Shown here: piece by piece, positions 37,083 to 48,400 of the stretch
How the letters are laid out: every line of letters starts with the position of its first letter
Numbering within the stretch: position 1 is the stretch's first letter
Assembly (NCBI GenBank): GCA_020465985.1
Contig: JAANYP010000849.1
Span: forward strand, 392,658-456,657
Source: Centrapalus pauciflorus
Taxonomy: Eukaryota > Streptophyta > Magnoliopsida > Asterales > Asteraceae
DNA: 64,000 nt
Reading direction: 5' to 3'
The notes under the pieces: generated by a model
Told to the model about the DNA's origin: nothing
The model's database searches: none
The model's input: the letters and a program-made list of their open reading frames with translations, nothing else
Program-made: the position numbers and the translations under genes

Positions 37083-37850
37083 ACATGGGCTCCACCACGC
37101 TCTAACTTTGTCCTCGAAGTTATTTGACTTCAAACAGCTGCGGATATTTCCTTAACATATCAGCTTTCGTTTCCCATGTATGATTGGCTCCTTTATGATG
37201 CTTCCAACGCACAAGCACCATTTCGATTTCTTTGCTTCTCAATTTCTTCACCTTAGTATCTAACACATACTCCGGCTCCTCAACGTACCGGAGCCTTTCA
37301 TCAACTTGCAGCTCAGTGTGGTGTGCCCAATCCTCATTTCCAGTATTAAATGATTTCCGGAGATTCCCAACGTGAAACACTGGATGTATGCCCGACATCT
37401 CTTCAGGCAATTCCAAACGGTATGACTGATTTCCTACTTTTTCAGTTATCCTAAATGGTCCGACGAATCTCGGAGCCAACTTTACTCTTTTCACAAATCG
37501 TGTAACACCCCTCATAGGTGACACTTTCAGATAAACCCAATCATTCACCTCAAAATTGATTGGTTTGTGCCTCCTATCGTAGTAACTTTTCTGACGATCC
37601 TGGGCCGCTTTCATGTTCTGCCTAATCAACTGTATCTTCTCGTTTGTTTCTTGAAGCAAAGCGGGCCCAGCAATTGGTGTTTCACCCGTTTCTCTCCAAC
37701 ACGTAGGAGTCCTACATCTCCTTCCATACAAAGCCTCAAACGGCGCTTTCTTTATAGTTGCGTGATAACTGTTGTTATATGAAAACTCTATTAGTGGCAG
37801 ATGATCATCCCAGTTGCCACCGAGATCTAACACACACGATCTCATAAAAG
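37083..37850 (-). pseudogene. Gypsy fragment F: integrase C-terminus
   Basis: The minus strand encodes an uninterrupted stretch from about 37845 down to the stop at 37120: SCVLDLGGNWDDHLPLIEFSYNNSYH, APFEALYGRRCRTP, IRQNMKAAQDRQKSYYD, DWVYLKVSPMRG, LAPRFVGPFRI, HPVFHVGNLRK and VLVRWKHHKGANHTWE. This is the last part of a chromovirus-like gypsy integrase with its chromodomain-position tail. It is joined at about 37850 to plus-strand gypsy G, and the rest of its pol and 5' LTR are missing. It is truncated but its residues are well kept, so it is probably a rather recent fragment. Confidence 0.85.
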
Positions 37851-38160
37851 GATCTGACCATAAACGCCTTAAACACCTCTTCACTCGAAAGGATCTGAAC
37901 ATGAAACATCGACGATCCTTGAAGCTCATAAAGGACTATGATTGCAAGATCCTATATCATCCCGACAAAGCCAACGTGGTCACGGATTCTTTGAGTAGAA
38001 AAGTCTATCCAGAAAAGTGTTGTTAAGCCCTGACTCCGGTTGTATTCTCTTCTGTTCTTATTGAAGATATCAAATCTCCTCAAGCCGAAGCTCAGAAAGA
38101 AGAAAATCTATGTTCTGATACTTAAAGGGTAATTGCAAATTTCTATCTATGAATCATTTG
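37851..38160 (+). pseudogene. Element G, RNase H end (continuation)
   Basis: Resumes the G polyprotein. SDHKRLKHLFTRKDLNM continues as RSLKLIKDYDCKILYHPDK and ANVVTDSLSRK (37853-38000), exactly the part that follows the RNase H block ending at 31671. It is in frame to a TAA after PEKCC at about 38026, then decayed. The stretch is cut by copia E1 at 38161. Confidence 0.85.
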
Positions 38161-38936
38161 TGTTGGTACACCCTGGGCGATGATAGCAGTCTAGATATGC
38201 AATATATAGTCATTTGTATTAGATATGGCTTTATTAATACTAGTCATTTTTGCTTGTTCATGATTGTGTATGATGTTTACATTTGCATGTTAAGTTCATG
38301 ATCGTGCATATAAGTTCTTGAAGTAATGAACTTGTGAGAATAAGTTCTTAAGGCATATGTTAGTGCATCCTGTGTGACGATAGCAGTCTAAATATAGATG
38401 ATATTTTGTAATAGTCAAATTGTTCGTAATTGCACTTTAATACATGTTTGATATATGTTTGTTATTGATATTGATTGTATATATGTTTGATCTTGGTTGT
38501 AATTGATGTTTTACAATAAGTTCAAACATAAGTTCAAAGGTAAGTTCAAACATAAGTTCTAGAACAAGTTCAAAGACAAGTTCTAGAATAAGTTCAAAGG
38601 CCTAGATTCGAACTTAATGTTGGATAAGTTCGTGGGCTTGGGCCTTATCGAACTTGTCCATGCCAAGTTCAAAGTTAAGGCGTATAATTAAGAGTTAATC
38701 AGTTTCGATTAACAATCTTTGCAGAAATTAGCATCCGGGCGATTACGAACTTGCAGAGACTTTTCAGTATGTTCTTGGAGAGAATCACGTGTCGGGGCGT
38801 TCGAGTTTACATCTATCATCGTGTGTGTCTCCGTGTTTCGTGTGTGTGTGATCGATCCGTTAAACCGCTAACGAGGATTCCGCACTCGTTGGACGGCATC
38901 GTGTCAAGATTGAATCTGTAGGTAGGTGACCTTACA
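38161..38936 (+). repeat. Copia E1 5' LTR
   Basis: TGTTGGTACACCCTG to GACCTTACA. The start sequence is partly repeated at 38358-38390 (GTGTGACGATAGCAGTCTA), so the LTR holds a partial internal duplication. TTCGAACTTG-like and AAGTTC units lie at about 38518-38670, just upstream of a TATA-like GTATAATTAAG (38682-38692). A short hairpin AACGAG/CTCGTT lies at 38867-38890. Confidence 0.85.
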
Positions 38937-38938
38937 AG

Positions 38939-38951
38939 TGGTATCAGAGCC
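38939..38951 (+). other. Primer-binding site, copia E1
   Basis: TGGTATCAGAGCC, a perfect 13-base match to the initiator Met-tRNA complement. Confidence 0.95.
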
Positions 38952-39174
38952 ATAAAGGGTGTTCATCGTGTTCTTCGCGTTCATCTTAAACATTCTTAGT
39001 TTCTTGGCGTTTTGGACTGAAAAATCACATTTTTAATCAGTTTTTCGAGTTATACAAGCAAAGTAACGGAGAAAAATTCTTATTGCTTCACTTTTTCAGT
39101 CGAAATCATTATTTTTGGTCTTAAAAATATTGCTTTGATCTGAAAACTTGAAAAAATCAAATTTTTGGTCGTTT

Positions 39175-39475
39175 TCTTGAACTTGCGGCGCTCGAACATA
39201 GGGGGTATTCGGGTTCATTCGAATTTGTCAGAAATCTTGAATTTGTCAGAAATACGCTCCTCTCGAACTTGATTTAGGGTTTCCTTCGAATTTGGCTGAG
39301 ATTCTAACTTGTTACATTCGAATTTGTCAGATTTTGAATTTGTCAGACATCTCGAACTTGTCAGAACTTCGAACTTGAACAGTTTCGAATTTAATTTCAA
39401 ACGAATTTAATTTTAAACTAATTCGAACTTGCCTATGTTCGAAAGGGTTTATTTTAAATTAATTTTAAATTATAT
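39175..39475 (+). promoter_or_regulatory. TTCGAACTTG motif array in E1 leader
   Basis: TCGAACTTG, TTCGAATTTG and TTGAATTTGTC recur about 15 times between 39178 and 39440. The surrounding unique bases align with the leader of copia D (41055-41440), where the same positions read TCGAGTCTAA or TTCGAATCTG instead. Confidence 0.75.
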
Positions 39476-39503
39476 AAGTTCGAATACAAAAAGTTTAGAA
39501 AGG

Positions 39504-40153
39504 ATGACCAGTTTGCAAAAGTTCATCGAAATGGACCACGAGGTTGGCAAGGCAAATTCTCTGCCAAAACTAATGAGGTTGGAAGACTAATATTGGTGGA
39601 AGGATAGGTTTGCCGATTTTTCTCGTTTCAATGACATGCGAATGTGGATTTGTATCGATGAGGGATACATTCCACGTACACAAGAGTTTGAGGGTCGTCA
39701 GAGAGTCTTAACCTATCAGAAAATGAAGGATGATGATAAGAAACTGTATGAGGCCGAGAACAGAGCATTTTCAATCATTCGTATGGCATTATCTCAAAAG
39801 ATTCTACACACCTTACGGAATCATCGTACTTCTAAAGAGCTATGAGATGCTCTCGAGAAGAGATGTGAGGGAAATCCGAGGGTTCGCAAAGGAAGTACTG
39901 AGATGCTAAAACAGCAGTTCACGATTTTCAAAGCATTGAAAACCGAAAAGCTGGATGACACAATAACAAGATTCTACCATTTACTGACAGAGCTGGATAA
40001 TCATGATGTCGAGTATCGTGAAATTGAGAAGATAGAGAAACTTCTTGCTGCTTTACCTGCGAAGTGGGAAATGTACACAGCGCTTATAAAGCATGATGAA
40101 GAAAAATTCGAAACTCTTACTCTAGAAGGAGTTATTGGTACGCTGATGGCTTA
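39504..40153 (+). pseudogene. gag: Copia E1 gag, N-terminal part
   Basis: The ATG at 39504 starts a Gag of the same family as copia D: TSLQKFIEMDHEVGKAN, then YWWKDRFADFSRFNDMRMWICIDEGYIP. Stops are a TAA at about 39588, replacing a conserved Tyr before YWW, and TGA at about 39843, replacing Trp. The frame otherwise continues through the capsid-like region (LRNHRTSKEL, LKQQFTIFKALKTEKLDDTITRFYHLLTEL) to 40152, where the LTR of D interrupts it. It is dead by nonsense mutation and insertion. Confidence 0.85.
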
Positions 40154-40821
40154 TGTTGGTACACCCTGTGTGACGATAGCAGTCTAAGCGATCTAACATT
40201 TTGGTTTAAGTAATATTCAAGGTATTAGAAATTAACTAGTGTTCGATATATATGTTTATGTATGTTTGTCAGTTATTGAATGTGTGTTTGAACTTGATGT
40301 AACATATTACAAGAAGTTCAAACATAAAGTTCAAAGATTAATTCAAGCATAAGTTAATAACATAAGTTTCAACACTTAGTTGTTTATGTGAAATGCTAGA
40401 TTCGAATTATTTAAGGCTTGGCATTCGAATCTGTGATAGATTCGAATGTAGCTCTAGATTCGAATCAGGGCAGATTCGAGAGTGTCATTGTGGATAACCT
40501 CGAATGGGCCTTGGACCAGATTCGAGTTTGGCCCATAACAGACTCGAATCAGGGTCTATAATTAGGGATAGACTCGAGATATTATCAGACTTTTTGCAGA
40601 ATTCGTGAGGGATTAAGCATTAAGCGATCTCGAGTTTATCATCAGTGTTAGTGCCGTTTCGGAGAGAATCAGTTCGTAGGATCATTCGTGTGTCATTCGT
40701 TCAGCCTCTGATAGTCTCCGTGTTTCGTAGTTGAGAGTTGTTTCCGTCTACCTGTTAACGAGGATTCCGCACTCGTTGACGGCTCCGCGTCTAGATAGAT
40801 CTCGTAGTGGTAGACCTTACA
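40154..40821 (+). repeat. Copia D 5' LTR
   Basis: TGTTGGTACACCCTG to GACCTTACA, 668 bp. TTCGAATC/TCGAG units (about nine, 40401-40580) surround a TATA-like CTATAATTAG at 40556. It shares the hairpin AACGAG/CTCGTT (40757-40780) with the E1 LTR. Confidence 0.85.
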
Positions 40822-40823
40822 AG

Positions 40824-40836
40824 TGGTATCAGAGCC
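40824..40836 (+). other. Primer-binding site, copia D
   Basis: TGGTATCAGAGCC, a perfect match to the initiator Met-tRNA complement, two bases after the LTR. Confidence 0.95.
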
Positions 40837-41054
40837 AACGGAGTGTTCTTGGTGTTTTTTGTGTTCATCTAGATACATTCTAGGTTTCTTGACGCTAGTT
40901 GGACGGTTTTACTCTCAAAATCGTGTTTTCAAGCTTAGCAAATTCTTATTCGGAAAATACTTTGTCGTTTTTCACGTTTTTGATCGAAACCATTATTTTT
41001 CGTTGGAAAAATACTGGTTTAATCTGCAAAACGTAAAGACATCAAAGTATTAGC

Positions 41055-41440
41055 CGTTTTTCGAGTTTGCGGCGCTCGAATCTAATAGGAGTAATTAGGG
41101 TTACACTTAGTCTCGAGTCTAACCAAAATCCGCTCCTTTCGAGTCTAATTCAGAGGGTTTCGATTCTATTTCGAGTTTGTGCTACATTCGAATAGGATCT
41201 CGAATCTACTTAGTTTCGAGTTTAATTCGAGTTTAGGTTAGTTTCGAATAGGGTTCGAATCTGCTGGAATTTCGAGTTTGTCTGACCTTCGAATCTGAGG
41301 ACTTTTCGAATCTGACATAATTTCGAGTTTAATTGAATTATAACACTTAATCGAATTTAATCCCAAATAAATTGGAATCTGATTACATTCGAATCTATCT
41401 AGATTTGAACATATTAATTCTCATTAGTTTCGAATTAAAT
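41055..41440 (+). promoter_or_regulatory. TTCGAATCT / TCGAGTCT motif array in D leader
   Basis: About 19 units containing TCGAG or TCGAA followed by TYT occur in 0.37 kb, ending about 35 bases before the gag ATG. Unit positions correspond to those in the E1 leader. The consensus TTCGAATCTG is close to the plant intron-mediated-enhancement motif TTNGATYTG. Confidence 0.75.
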
Positions 41441-41472
41441 TAATTAAGGTCAATTCAATTACTTTAGAAAAC

Positions 41473-43767
41473 ATGTCAAATCTTCAAAAATTCCTAGAAA
41501 TGGACCACGAGGTCGGGAAGGCAAACGCTCCGCCTAAGCTGATGAAAGTCGAAGATTATTACTGGTGGAAGGATCGGTTTACCGATTTCGTGCGTTTTAA
41601 TGACATGCGCATGTGGGTGTGTGTCGACGAAGGATATATTCCACCAGTGTCAGAAGTTGAAGGCCGTCAGAAAGTCTTGTCATACCAAATGATGAAGGAG
41701 GATGATAAGAAGTTGTATGAAGCCGAAAACAAAGCTTTCTCGCTAATCCGAATGACTTTGCCTCTGGATATACTGCACACATTTAGGACTCAAAAGACGT
41801 CAAAGGAACTTTGGGAGTCACTAGAGAAGAGGTGTGAGGGTAATCCTAGGGTTCGTAGAAAGCGTACGGAGCTGTTGAAACAACAGTTTGCGATTTTCTA
41901 GGCGATAAAGGATGAACAGCTGGATGATATCATCACCCGGTTCTATCATCTGTTGACGGAACTTGAAAGTCACGGGATTGAGTTTACTGACACCGACAAG
42001 AACAACAAGCTTCTTGATGCCATACCAGCCGAATGGGCTATGTATGTGGCAATGATCAAGCTGAACGAGGACAAGTATTATTCTCAATCTCTGGATGACA
42101 TTGTGGGAACGTTGCGGGCATATCACTTCGAGCTACTGAAGGCCGAAACTGATTACGAACAAGTCCAGAATCCAGCAATGTATTTTGGAAAGACAACAAA
42201 ACCTTCAGCGGCAGCCGAACCGAAGACTGCTACATCGTTTTTCACCGGAGAAACGTCGTCACCAGCAGAGACTGATGACACATTGAATCGCGCGTTCTTA
42301 GGATTAGGACGATCGGAAGAACCGCAGCCTCAGGTACAACAGGCATCGACATCTCAGAGCTATTCGAAGATGCCCATGAGCGCAAAATCAGCGGAAGAAC
42401 ATTTGAATCTGCTTGCTTCTTTTGTGGCCGCGTACGGGAATTGTGTTCAGGGGAAGATTAACGATCCTGCTCTCTGGGATGAAGACTACGATCAGGTCGA
42501 CCCTGATGATCTTGAGGAAATGGATCTTAAATGGCAACCTGCCATGGTAACCCAACGGGTTAAGAGATTCATTAAAAGAACTGGGAGGAATCTGCAGATG
42601 AATAACAAGGGGATAGGATTTGATAAGTCCAAGGTAAAATGCTACAACTGTCAAGGACTGGGACACTTCGCCAGGGAGTGTCAGAGACCGAAGGTGGAGA
42701 CATACCAAGGGCAGAGTCAGCATCAGGGACAGTTCCAAAATCAGTCCCAACAATGATACCTTCCAAGTTCATCATCTGGTCAAGCCAACCTAGCGGGTCT
42801 ACTATCCAATGTCACTTCAGACAGACAGCTAGATGGTACCTATGACTGGAGTTCACATCCTGAGTCGAATGCTAGAGCCTTCATGGCTGAAGTCACAGAA
42901 ACTGGGTGTGATGGGAACGAGCAGACACCACGGGACAACAGTCCGATGTGGGTAGAGAAGGAGAATGATCAGACAGTACTGGAGTTTGCTGCTCAGATGG
43001 CCAACGTGGAATCTGATAACTCAAAGGTTAGTCTGACTTACTCTCTTTTTCGTGAATTATGTGCGTTGTGTGTCAATTCTAACGATAGGTTAAATCTAGT
43101 CTTAGAATCACATAAAACCATAACTGCTCAAAATGAGAATTTAAAAATTGAAAATGCTAGCCTAAATGATATCAAGCAAGATCTTAAAGAAAAGCTTAAG
43201 GCAGATGCTCAAGACGTAATAGTTCTAAAAGACAAACTGAGTGAGCAGTGTGTTAGGATAGAACTTATGTATGAGCACGTAGAGGCCTTGACTAAAAGTC
43301 TTAAGGACAAGGACATAGAGCTAGCTGAAACAAAGGTAAAGGTAGCAGAGGCAAATAGCAAGTTAGAGAAGTTTAGGAATTCGAGCCTAAACCTAGGGAA
43401 AGTTTTAGATGCCCAAAGACAGTCTAAAAAGCCCGTAGGTCTAGGATTTCACGAAATTCCACCACCTTTCAATGCAAATTATGTGCCTCAGCCTCAGGAG
43501 AAAACTGATAAATCAGTAGACTTAGAGGACCTACCTACACCGACACCTGAGCCTATAGTAGAAAATACACCTAAGGTGGCTGACACAACCGTCAAGGTTA
43601 AGAAAGTCAAATTTGTGTCTTCCTCCAGTGAAACACCTGCAGGAAAACAGAAAATTGCTTGGGCTGATCAGGACGATGAGACAGTCGCCCTAGATGTACA
43701 AAAGGAACAAGACACTAGTGAGACGCCTAGATCTAAGGGAACACACAAAAAGTCCATAGATAAGATG
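41473..43767 (+). pseudogene. gag: Copia D gag, main part
   Basis: One frame from ATG 41473 (MSNLQKFLEMDHEVGKAN) runs to 43767 with two stops, TAG 41899 and TGA 42754. The N-terminal capsid-like region holds YWWKDRFTDFVRFNDMRMW and ends near residue 200. A first CCHC knuckle CYNCQGLGHFAREC lies at about 42640-42685. After the TGA the same frame gives a long coiled coil (about 43000-43400, rich in Lys, Glu and Leu) and a Pro/Thr-rich tail. Copia C then interrupts, and the frame resumes at 55141 with a second CCHC knuckle. Both stops fit single-base changes from sense codons. The product would be the particle protein, but it is not made in one piece. Confidence 0.8.
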
Positions 43768-44072
43768 TGTTGGAATATGTTTTAGTTGATGAAATATCAA
43801 AGTCTAGGGACTTAATATGTAATTTCCTTATAGTTTGTAAATATGTATAAATAGTCATGTTGACTTTCAAAATAGGGAGATTTTTGTGAGATCTGTCAGA
43901 TATCATTTTGTACGCATTTGATTTAGAGAAAGCTGCTCTGTACAAGAATATTCCAGAAATCATTTTGTAATCATCAAGAGTATCAATCAAATCATTCGGT
44001 CAGTATTGATTACATTTATTGTTCTTATTAATTGCATATTGTTGATTGAATTCGTAGAAACTATATTTCACA
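43768..44072 (+). repeat. Copia C 5' LTR
   Basis: TGTTGGAATATG to ATTTCACA. Near 43844 GTATAAATAG is a good TATA box, followed by the likely transcription start region. The LTR has no motif array. Confidence 0.95.
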
Positions 44073-44074
44073 AT

Positions 44075-44084
44075 TGGTATCAGA
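44075..44084 (+). other. Primer-binding site, copia C
   Basis: TGGTATCAGA followed by TAC instead of GCC, a shortened match to the initiator Met-tRNA complement. Confidence 0.85.
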
Positions 44085-44487
44085 TACTTAGGAATGAATA
44101 ATTCTGTTTGAGATTGAATCTGTTCTTCGTGTTCTTGAGCATTTTTCGGAAAAACCCTAAAATCACTAGGGGTTTTGATTCTGTTGTTCATTTAAAGTGT
44201 AAATTGGATCGAAGGTTCAGGTTTCAAAGACGAATCAACTGAATACAAACTTGTTTTGATTTTCAAAACACAGAAAAAGACCTGAGCAATTTTCTGAAAT
44301 TTTGAAAAGTTCAAAAACCGGTACTGTTTCATTGAAAAAGTCTGGTTTAGATCCATTTTTGCATAAAAGTGCTTTACAAAAAGTGTTTGTATTCAAAAAC
44401 CTTACCTTCGATTACAATTTGAATGAAATTGGGTAAAATTTGGATTTAATCTGAATTTAAGACTTGAAAAACTGAAAATTCTAAGAA

Positions 44488-45130
44488 ACTCGAATTATAC
44501 ACATCTTGTGTGTAAATCGAGTTGAATATAACAGTTAATCGAGTCGGGTATCTTAGTTAATCGAGTCGGGAATCTTAGATAATCGAGTCGGTTAGCTTTG
44601 TTATTCGAGTTGTGTCTTACTATCACTCGAGTTGCCAAACTGTAATATTCGAGTTGACAACTAGAATTTCAGAACAATTCGAGTTTTATATAAGACTCAT
44701 TCGAGTTTTATATAAGACAGCTTCGAGTTTTATATAAAGCCCATTCGAGTTTTATATAAGACTCATTCGAGTTTTACATAAGACACATTCGTGTTATATA
44801 TAAAGCCCATTCGAGTTTTATATAAGATCCATTCGAGATTTATAAAAGACCCATTCAAGTTGTATTCACTCGAGTTTTGCAACAGACACATTCGAGTTTT
44901 CTATAACATTGATTCGAGTTTTACAAAACACATTCAAGTTTTGTATAACATTCATTCGTGTTTAACAGAAGACTCATTCGAGAGTGAATTTCATATACTT
45001 GATTCGAGTTTGATCAAACACACATTCGAGTTTGTTCAAAGAATCAATCGAGTTTGATCAAAGATCCAATCGAGTTTGGGAAAAGACACAATCGAGTTTC
45101 ACACAACATTCATTCAAGTTTCACTCATAA
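44488..45130 (+). promoter_or_regulatory. ATTCGAGTT motif array ahead of gag, copia C
   Basis: TCGAGT occurs about 21 times, all in the same orientation, with more decayed units (TTCAAGTT, TTCGTGTT) between. Between 44680 and 44830 units are spaced about 26-28 bases as CATTCGAGTTTTATATAAG. The array ends about 195 bases before the first gag ATG at 45325. The same motif fills a second array ahead of ORF3 (50160-50822). Confidence 0.8.
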
Positions 45131-45435
45131 CACAAGAATCATTCAAGTTTGTCAAACACATCAATCCAAACACAATTCACTGCTTGATTCAAACTGCTTA
45201 TTGCTACTAACAAGTCATTGTGTTGTAGATTTCAGTACTAATCTGAATTTCAAGGTGTGATCAAATTTCAATCTCATTCGGAGTTCATTTGATCTTGGTT
45301 AAAGTTTCCCAACGAACAATCAACATGTCTAAAGATGCACTTGCTATGGGATCAGAAACCAAACCCCCAATCTTATACAGAGGGGAATATGTTCAATGAC
45401 GGGAGCGGTTTCTGGAATTTATAAGTTTCCATGAT

Positions 45436-48400
45436 TTGTCTGAAGAAATGCTGAAATCATTAACTGAAGGACCAACAATCTTTATGGAAACAATCCCAGG
45501 AGTACCAACTGGCAATCCCCCAATACCACCAAGGACTGTTGAGGTAACAAACCTAACAGAGGCCCAGAAAAAGAGAAAGTTAGGGGACAAGACTGCAAGA
45601 AAGTTATTGTTAATTTCAATCCCCAATGAAATATACACTTGTCTGACAAATACAAAGACTGCTAAATCCATCTGGGATGAAGTATGCAAAATCATGCGGG
45701 GATCAGACAGAGCTGCTACTAATAGGGCTAGGAATAGTCTAATGACATTTGAGAACTTTAGAGCCCGTGAAGGTGAACTTCTGGAAAACACTTATCTCAG
45801 ATTTGTAAATCTGGTAAGTGAAGTAAAAAGAAACGGAGTGACGAAGTCCAACTTGGACATCAATGTCAAATTTTTAAATGTCCTAAATCCAGAATGGGAA
45901 AAATATGCTATGATCATCCAACAAACGAAAGATATAGAGGAGATGGATTTTCATATGCTATTTGAAAACCTCAACAACTACCAAGAAGTTGTTTTGAGGA
46001 AAATATCTGGAAAGAAGAAAGCGGAAAAAGAAACTGCTGATCCACTAGCTCTACTGGCGGAGAAAAAGTATAAATACAAGCTCAAAAAGGAGAAAAGAGC
46101 GGTAATCAGCAGTACATCATCAGAATCAGAATCATCAGATTCATCTGCAGATTCAGAGATTGAAGAGATGAAAAAACAGATGGCACTGCTTACAAAGGCA
46201 TTTCAGAAGAAATTTTACAGGAAGCCAACAAACAACAAAATGTGCTACAAAACAGGCTCAAGGAAAGTTGAGAAAAAGGAAAAGTATGAGAAAGCTGGAG
46301 AAAGTAGTGCACGAAAGTCGGACAAATATGAGAAGTCAGATAAATCAACCAAGAAGGAATCTGAACAGAAATGCTATAACTGTGGAAAACCAGGTCACTA
46401 TGCCCGGGAATGCAGATCTCCAGTAGTCAAAAATTCAGACTACTATACAAGAAAGGCCCTCTTAGCCAAAGAGAAAGAGTCAGGCAAAGCTCTTATGGCG
46501 GAGGATGATCATTGGTTACAGTTATCTGAAGATGATGATATTTTAGATGAAGATGCCCATATCTGTTTAAAGTCAGAAATCTTCAATGAATCTGAACTGA
46601 GTGAATCAGCTATGATAGCTGAAGATGAGGTGTGGGTTGGACTGACGGATGAAGAGGATGAAGAGCAGAGAGAATCTGATTCTGATGAAGAGGAAGAAAA
46701 AGAAGAAGTTGCATTAATGGCATCTGGCCAAAATAAAGCTGAAAATGAGGAGGATTCAGAGTCTGATAACTCAGAGGATTCAGAAGGACAAGAGGTAAAT
46801 TCTATTTCAGATTCTGATATTGACGACTCATGCATATTAAAAGAAAAACTAACTAATATGGCTTTCATGCTTAAAAAGTTTGAAAAATCCATAAAAGCAG
46901 AAAAGAAAAAGGTTCATTCTTTGGAAAACAAACTTCTAAATGAACTCAATTTAGTCCTAGATTTTTCCAAAGATAAAGCCTTAGCTTTACGAGCTGTCTC
47001 AGACTTACAAGATAAGGAAAAAGAACTTCAAAGCAATATACTCAATCTGAATCACAAAATATCTGATTTACAAGAAAGTCTGCGAATAACTGAATTAGAA
47101 GCCTCAAACTTTTCTGTAAAATATCATGCCATATTTGAAGAAAGAACTAAACTCTATGAGAAAATAAAGAAGATGGAGGATGAATTTATTAAAAGAGGGC
47201 AAACAGATCAAACAATATATTTAAATCAACCAAAAGATACAGAGTTTTATAACTCTAAATCTGGTATTGGTTGGGAAAATCCTAAGTATCTGACAAAAGC
47301 TATATCACATTCACCAACATTATATGATGTCAGATACATGAATTTAGGATTAAAAATGACATTCTTGAAAGCATCTGAAGAAGTAGAATCCAGTGAAGAA
47401 ATCAAAAGGTCAAGATCAGACAAAATGCAAAATTATGTTGACTATACCAAGATAAATGAAATCAGCAACATTGTTGATACTAAAGAAGAGTACATTCAAA
47501 CTTATTCTGAAAAGGATTTGTCTGAATTACCAACTCAGTCTCAAAAACTATATTTACCAAATTCAATTTTAGAACAGATAAATTCTGATTTAGAAATGAA
47601 AATTAAAAGTTTTGAGACAGAGAATGGAACACTCAAGTCTGAATTACTAAAAATAGAACAAAAGTTGCAAGATAAGTCTAAAAACATAAATGTGTCTGAT
47701 CCACATTCATCTATTTCTCTGGATTCTATAAATTCAGAAAAAGAATTTGATCTGTTCATGCACTCTGATATTAATTCATTAGATCAAAGATTCGGTAAAA
47801 TTGGAGAATTTATCAAACCTTTGACTAACAAACTATCAACTGGTAATAAAGAATCTGTTAAAATTCTGCAAAGAATGACTACAGACTCTTTAAAACCATC
47901 TGAATATTCACCATCAGTGAAACAAAAGAAGGAGAAAACAAAACTGTTTGTTCAGTCTCCTAGTTTTGAAAAGGGTGAATCATCCTCATCAACGGACTCT
48001 TTTGCACGTAAAGTCAAATCTTCAACAGGTATGAAAAGGTTACAGAAAAAACAAGCATCTAAATCTTCTAATTCTCAAACTTCTTTTATGTCAGATAACG
48101 TTGTGAACGGGTCGAGAAAACAAGTGTGGCGAAAGAAGCAAAGAGAAGAGAAAAACAAGATTATAAAACAAGAATGGCGCGTGAAAGAAAAAATTGTTAC
48201 AGATAGAAACAGCAAAATTGAACATTCTGTCTGTAATAATGATAAAACTGTTAATAATTCTTGTATTAAGTTTTCAAGATCAAAATTAATTGCTTTGAAT
48301 TCTTATGTTTGTAAGTCTGAAACTGTGAAGTATAATAAGCTTGTGTGGCAACCAAAGAAAAAGGACTCATTGTATGAACAGAAAAAGGATCTACAGATAA

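Larger units (their letters stand above)
38161..40153 (+). mobile_element. Copia element E1, 5' part only
   Basis: 5' LTR 38161-38936, primer-binding site, leader motif array and partial gag. It is cut at 40153 by insertion of copia D within gag, and its remainder lies outside the window. LTR and gag are clearly related to those of D (shared TGTTGGTACACCCTG start and AACGAGGATTCCGCACTCGTT near the LTR end), but the motif array uses different wording. Confidence 0.85.

Noticed and set aside
39175..41440. Arrays as heat-shock elements
   Set aside because: TTCGAA has TTC and GAA directly joined, whereas heat-shock elements need TTC and GAA separated by two bases in alternating series; only chance matches fit.
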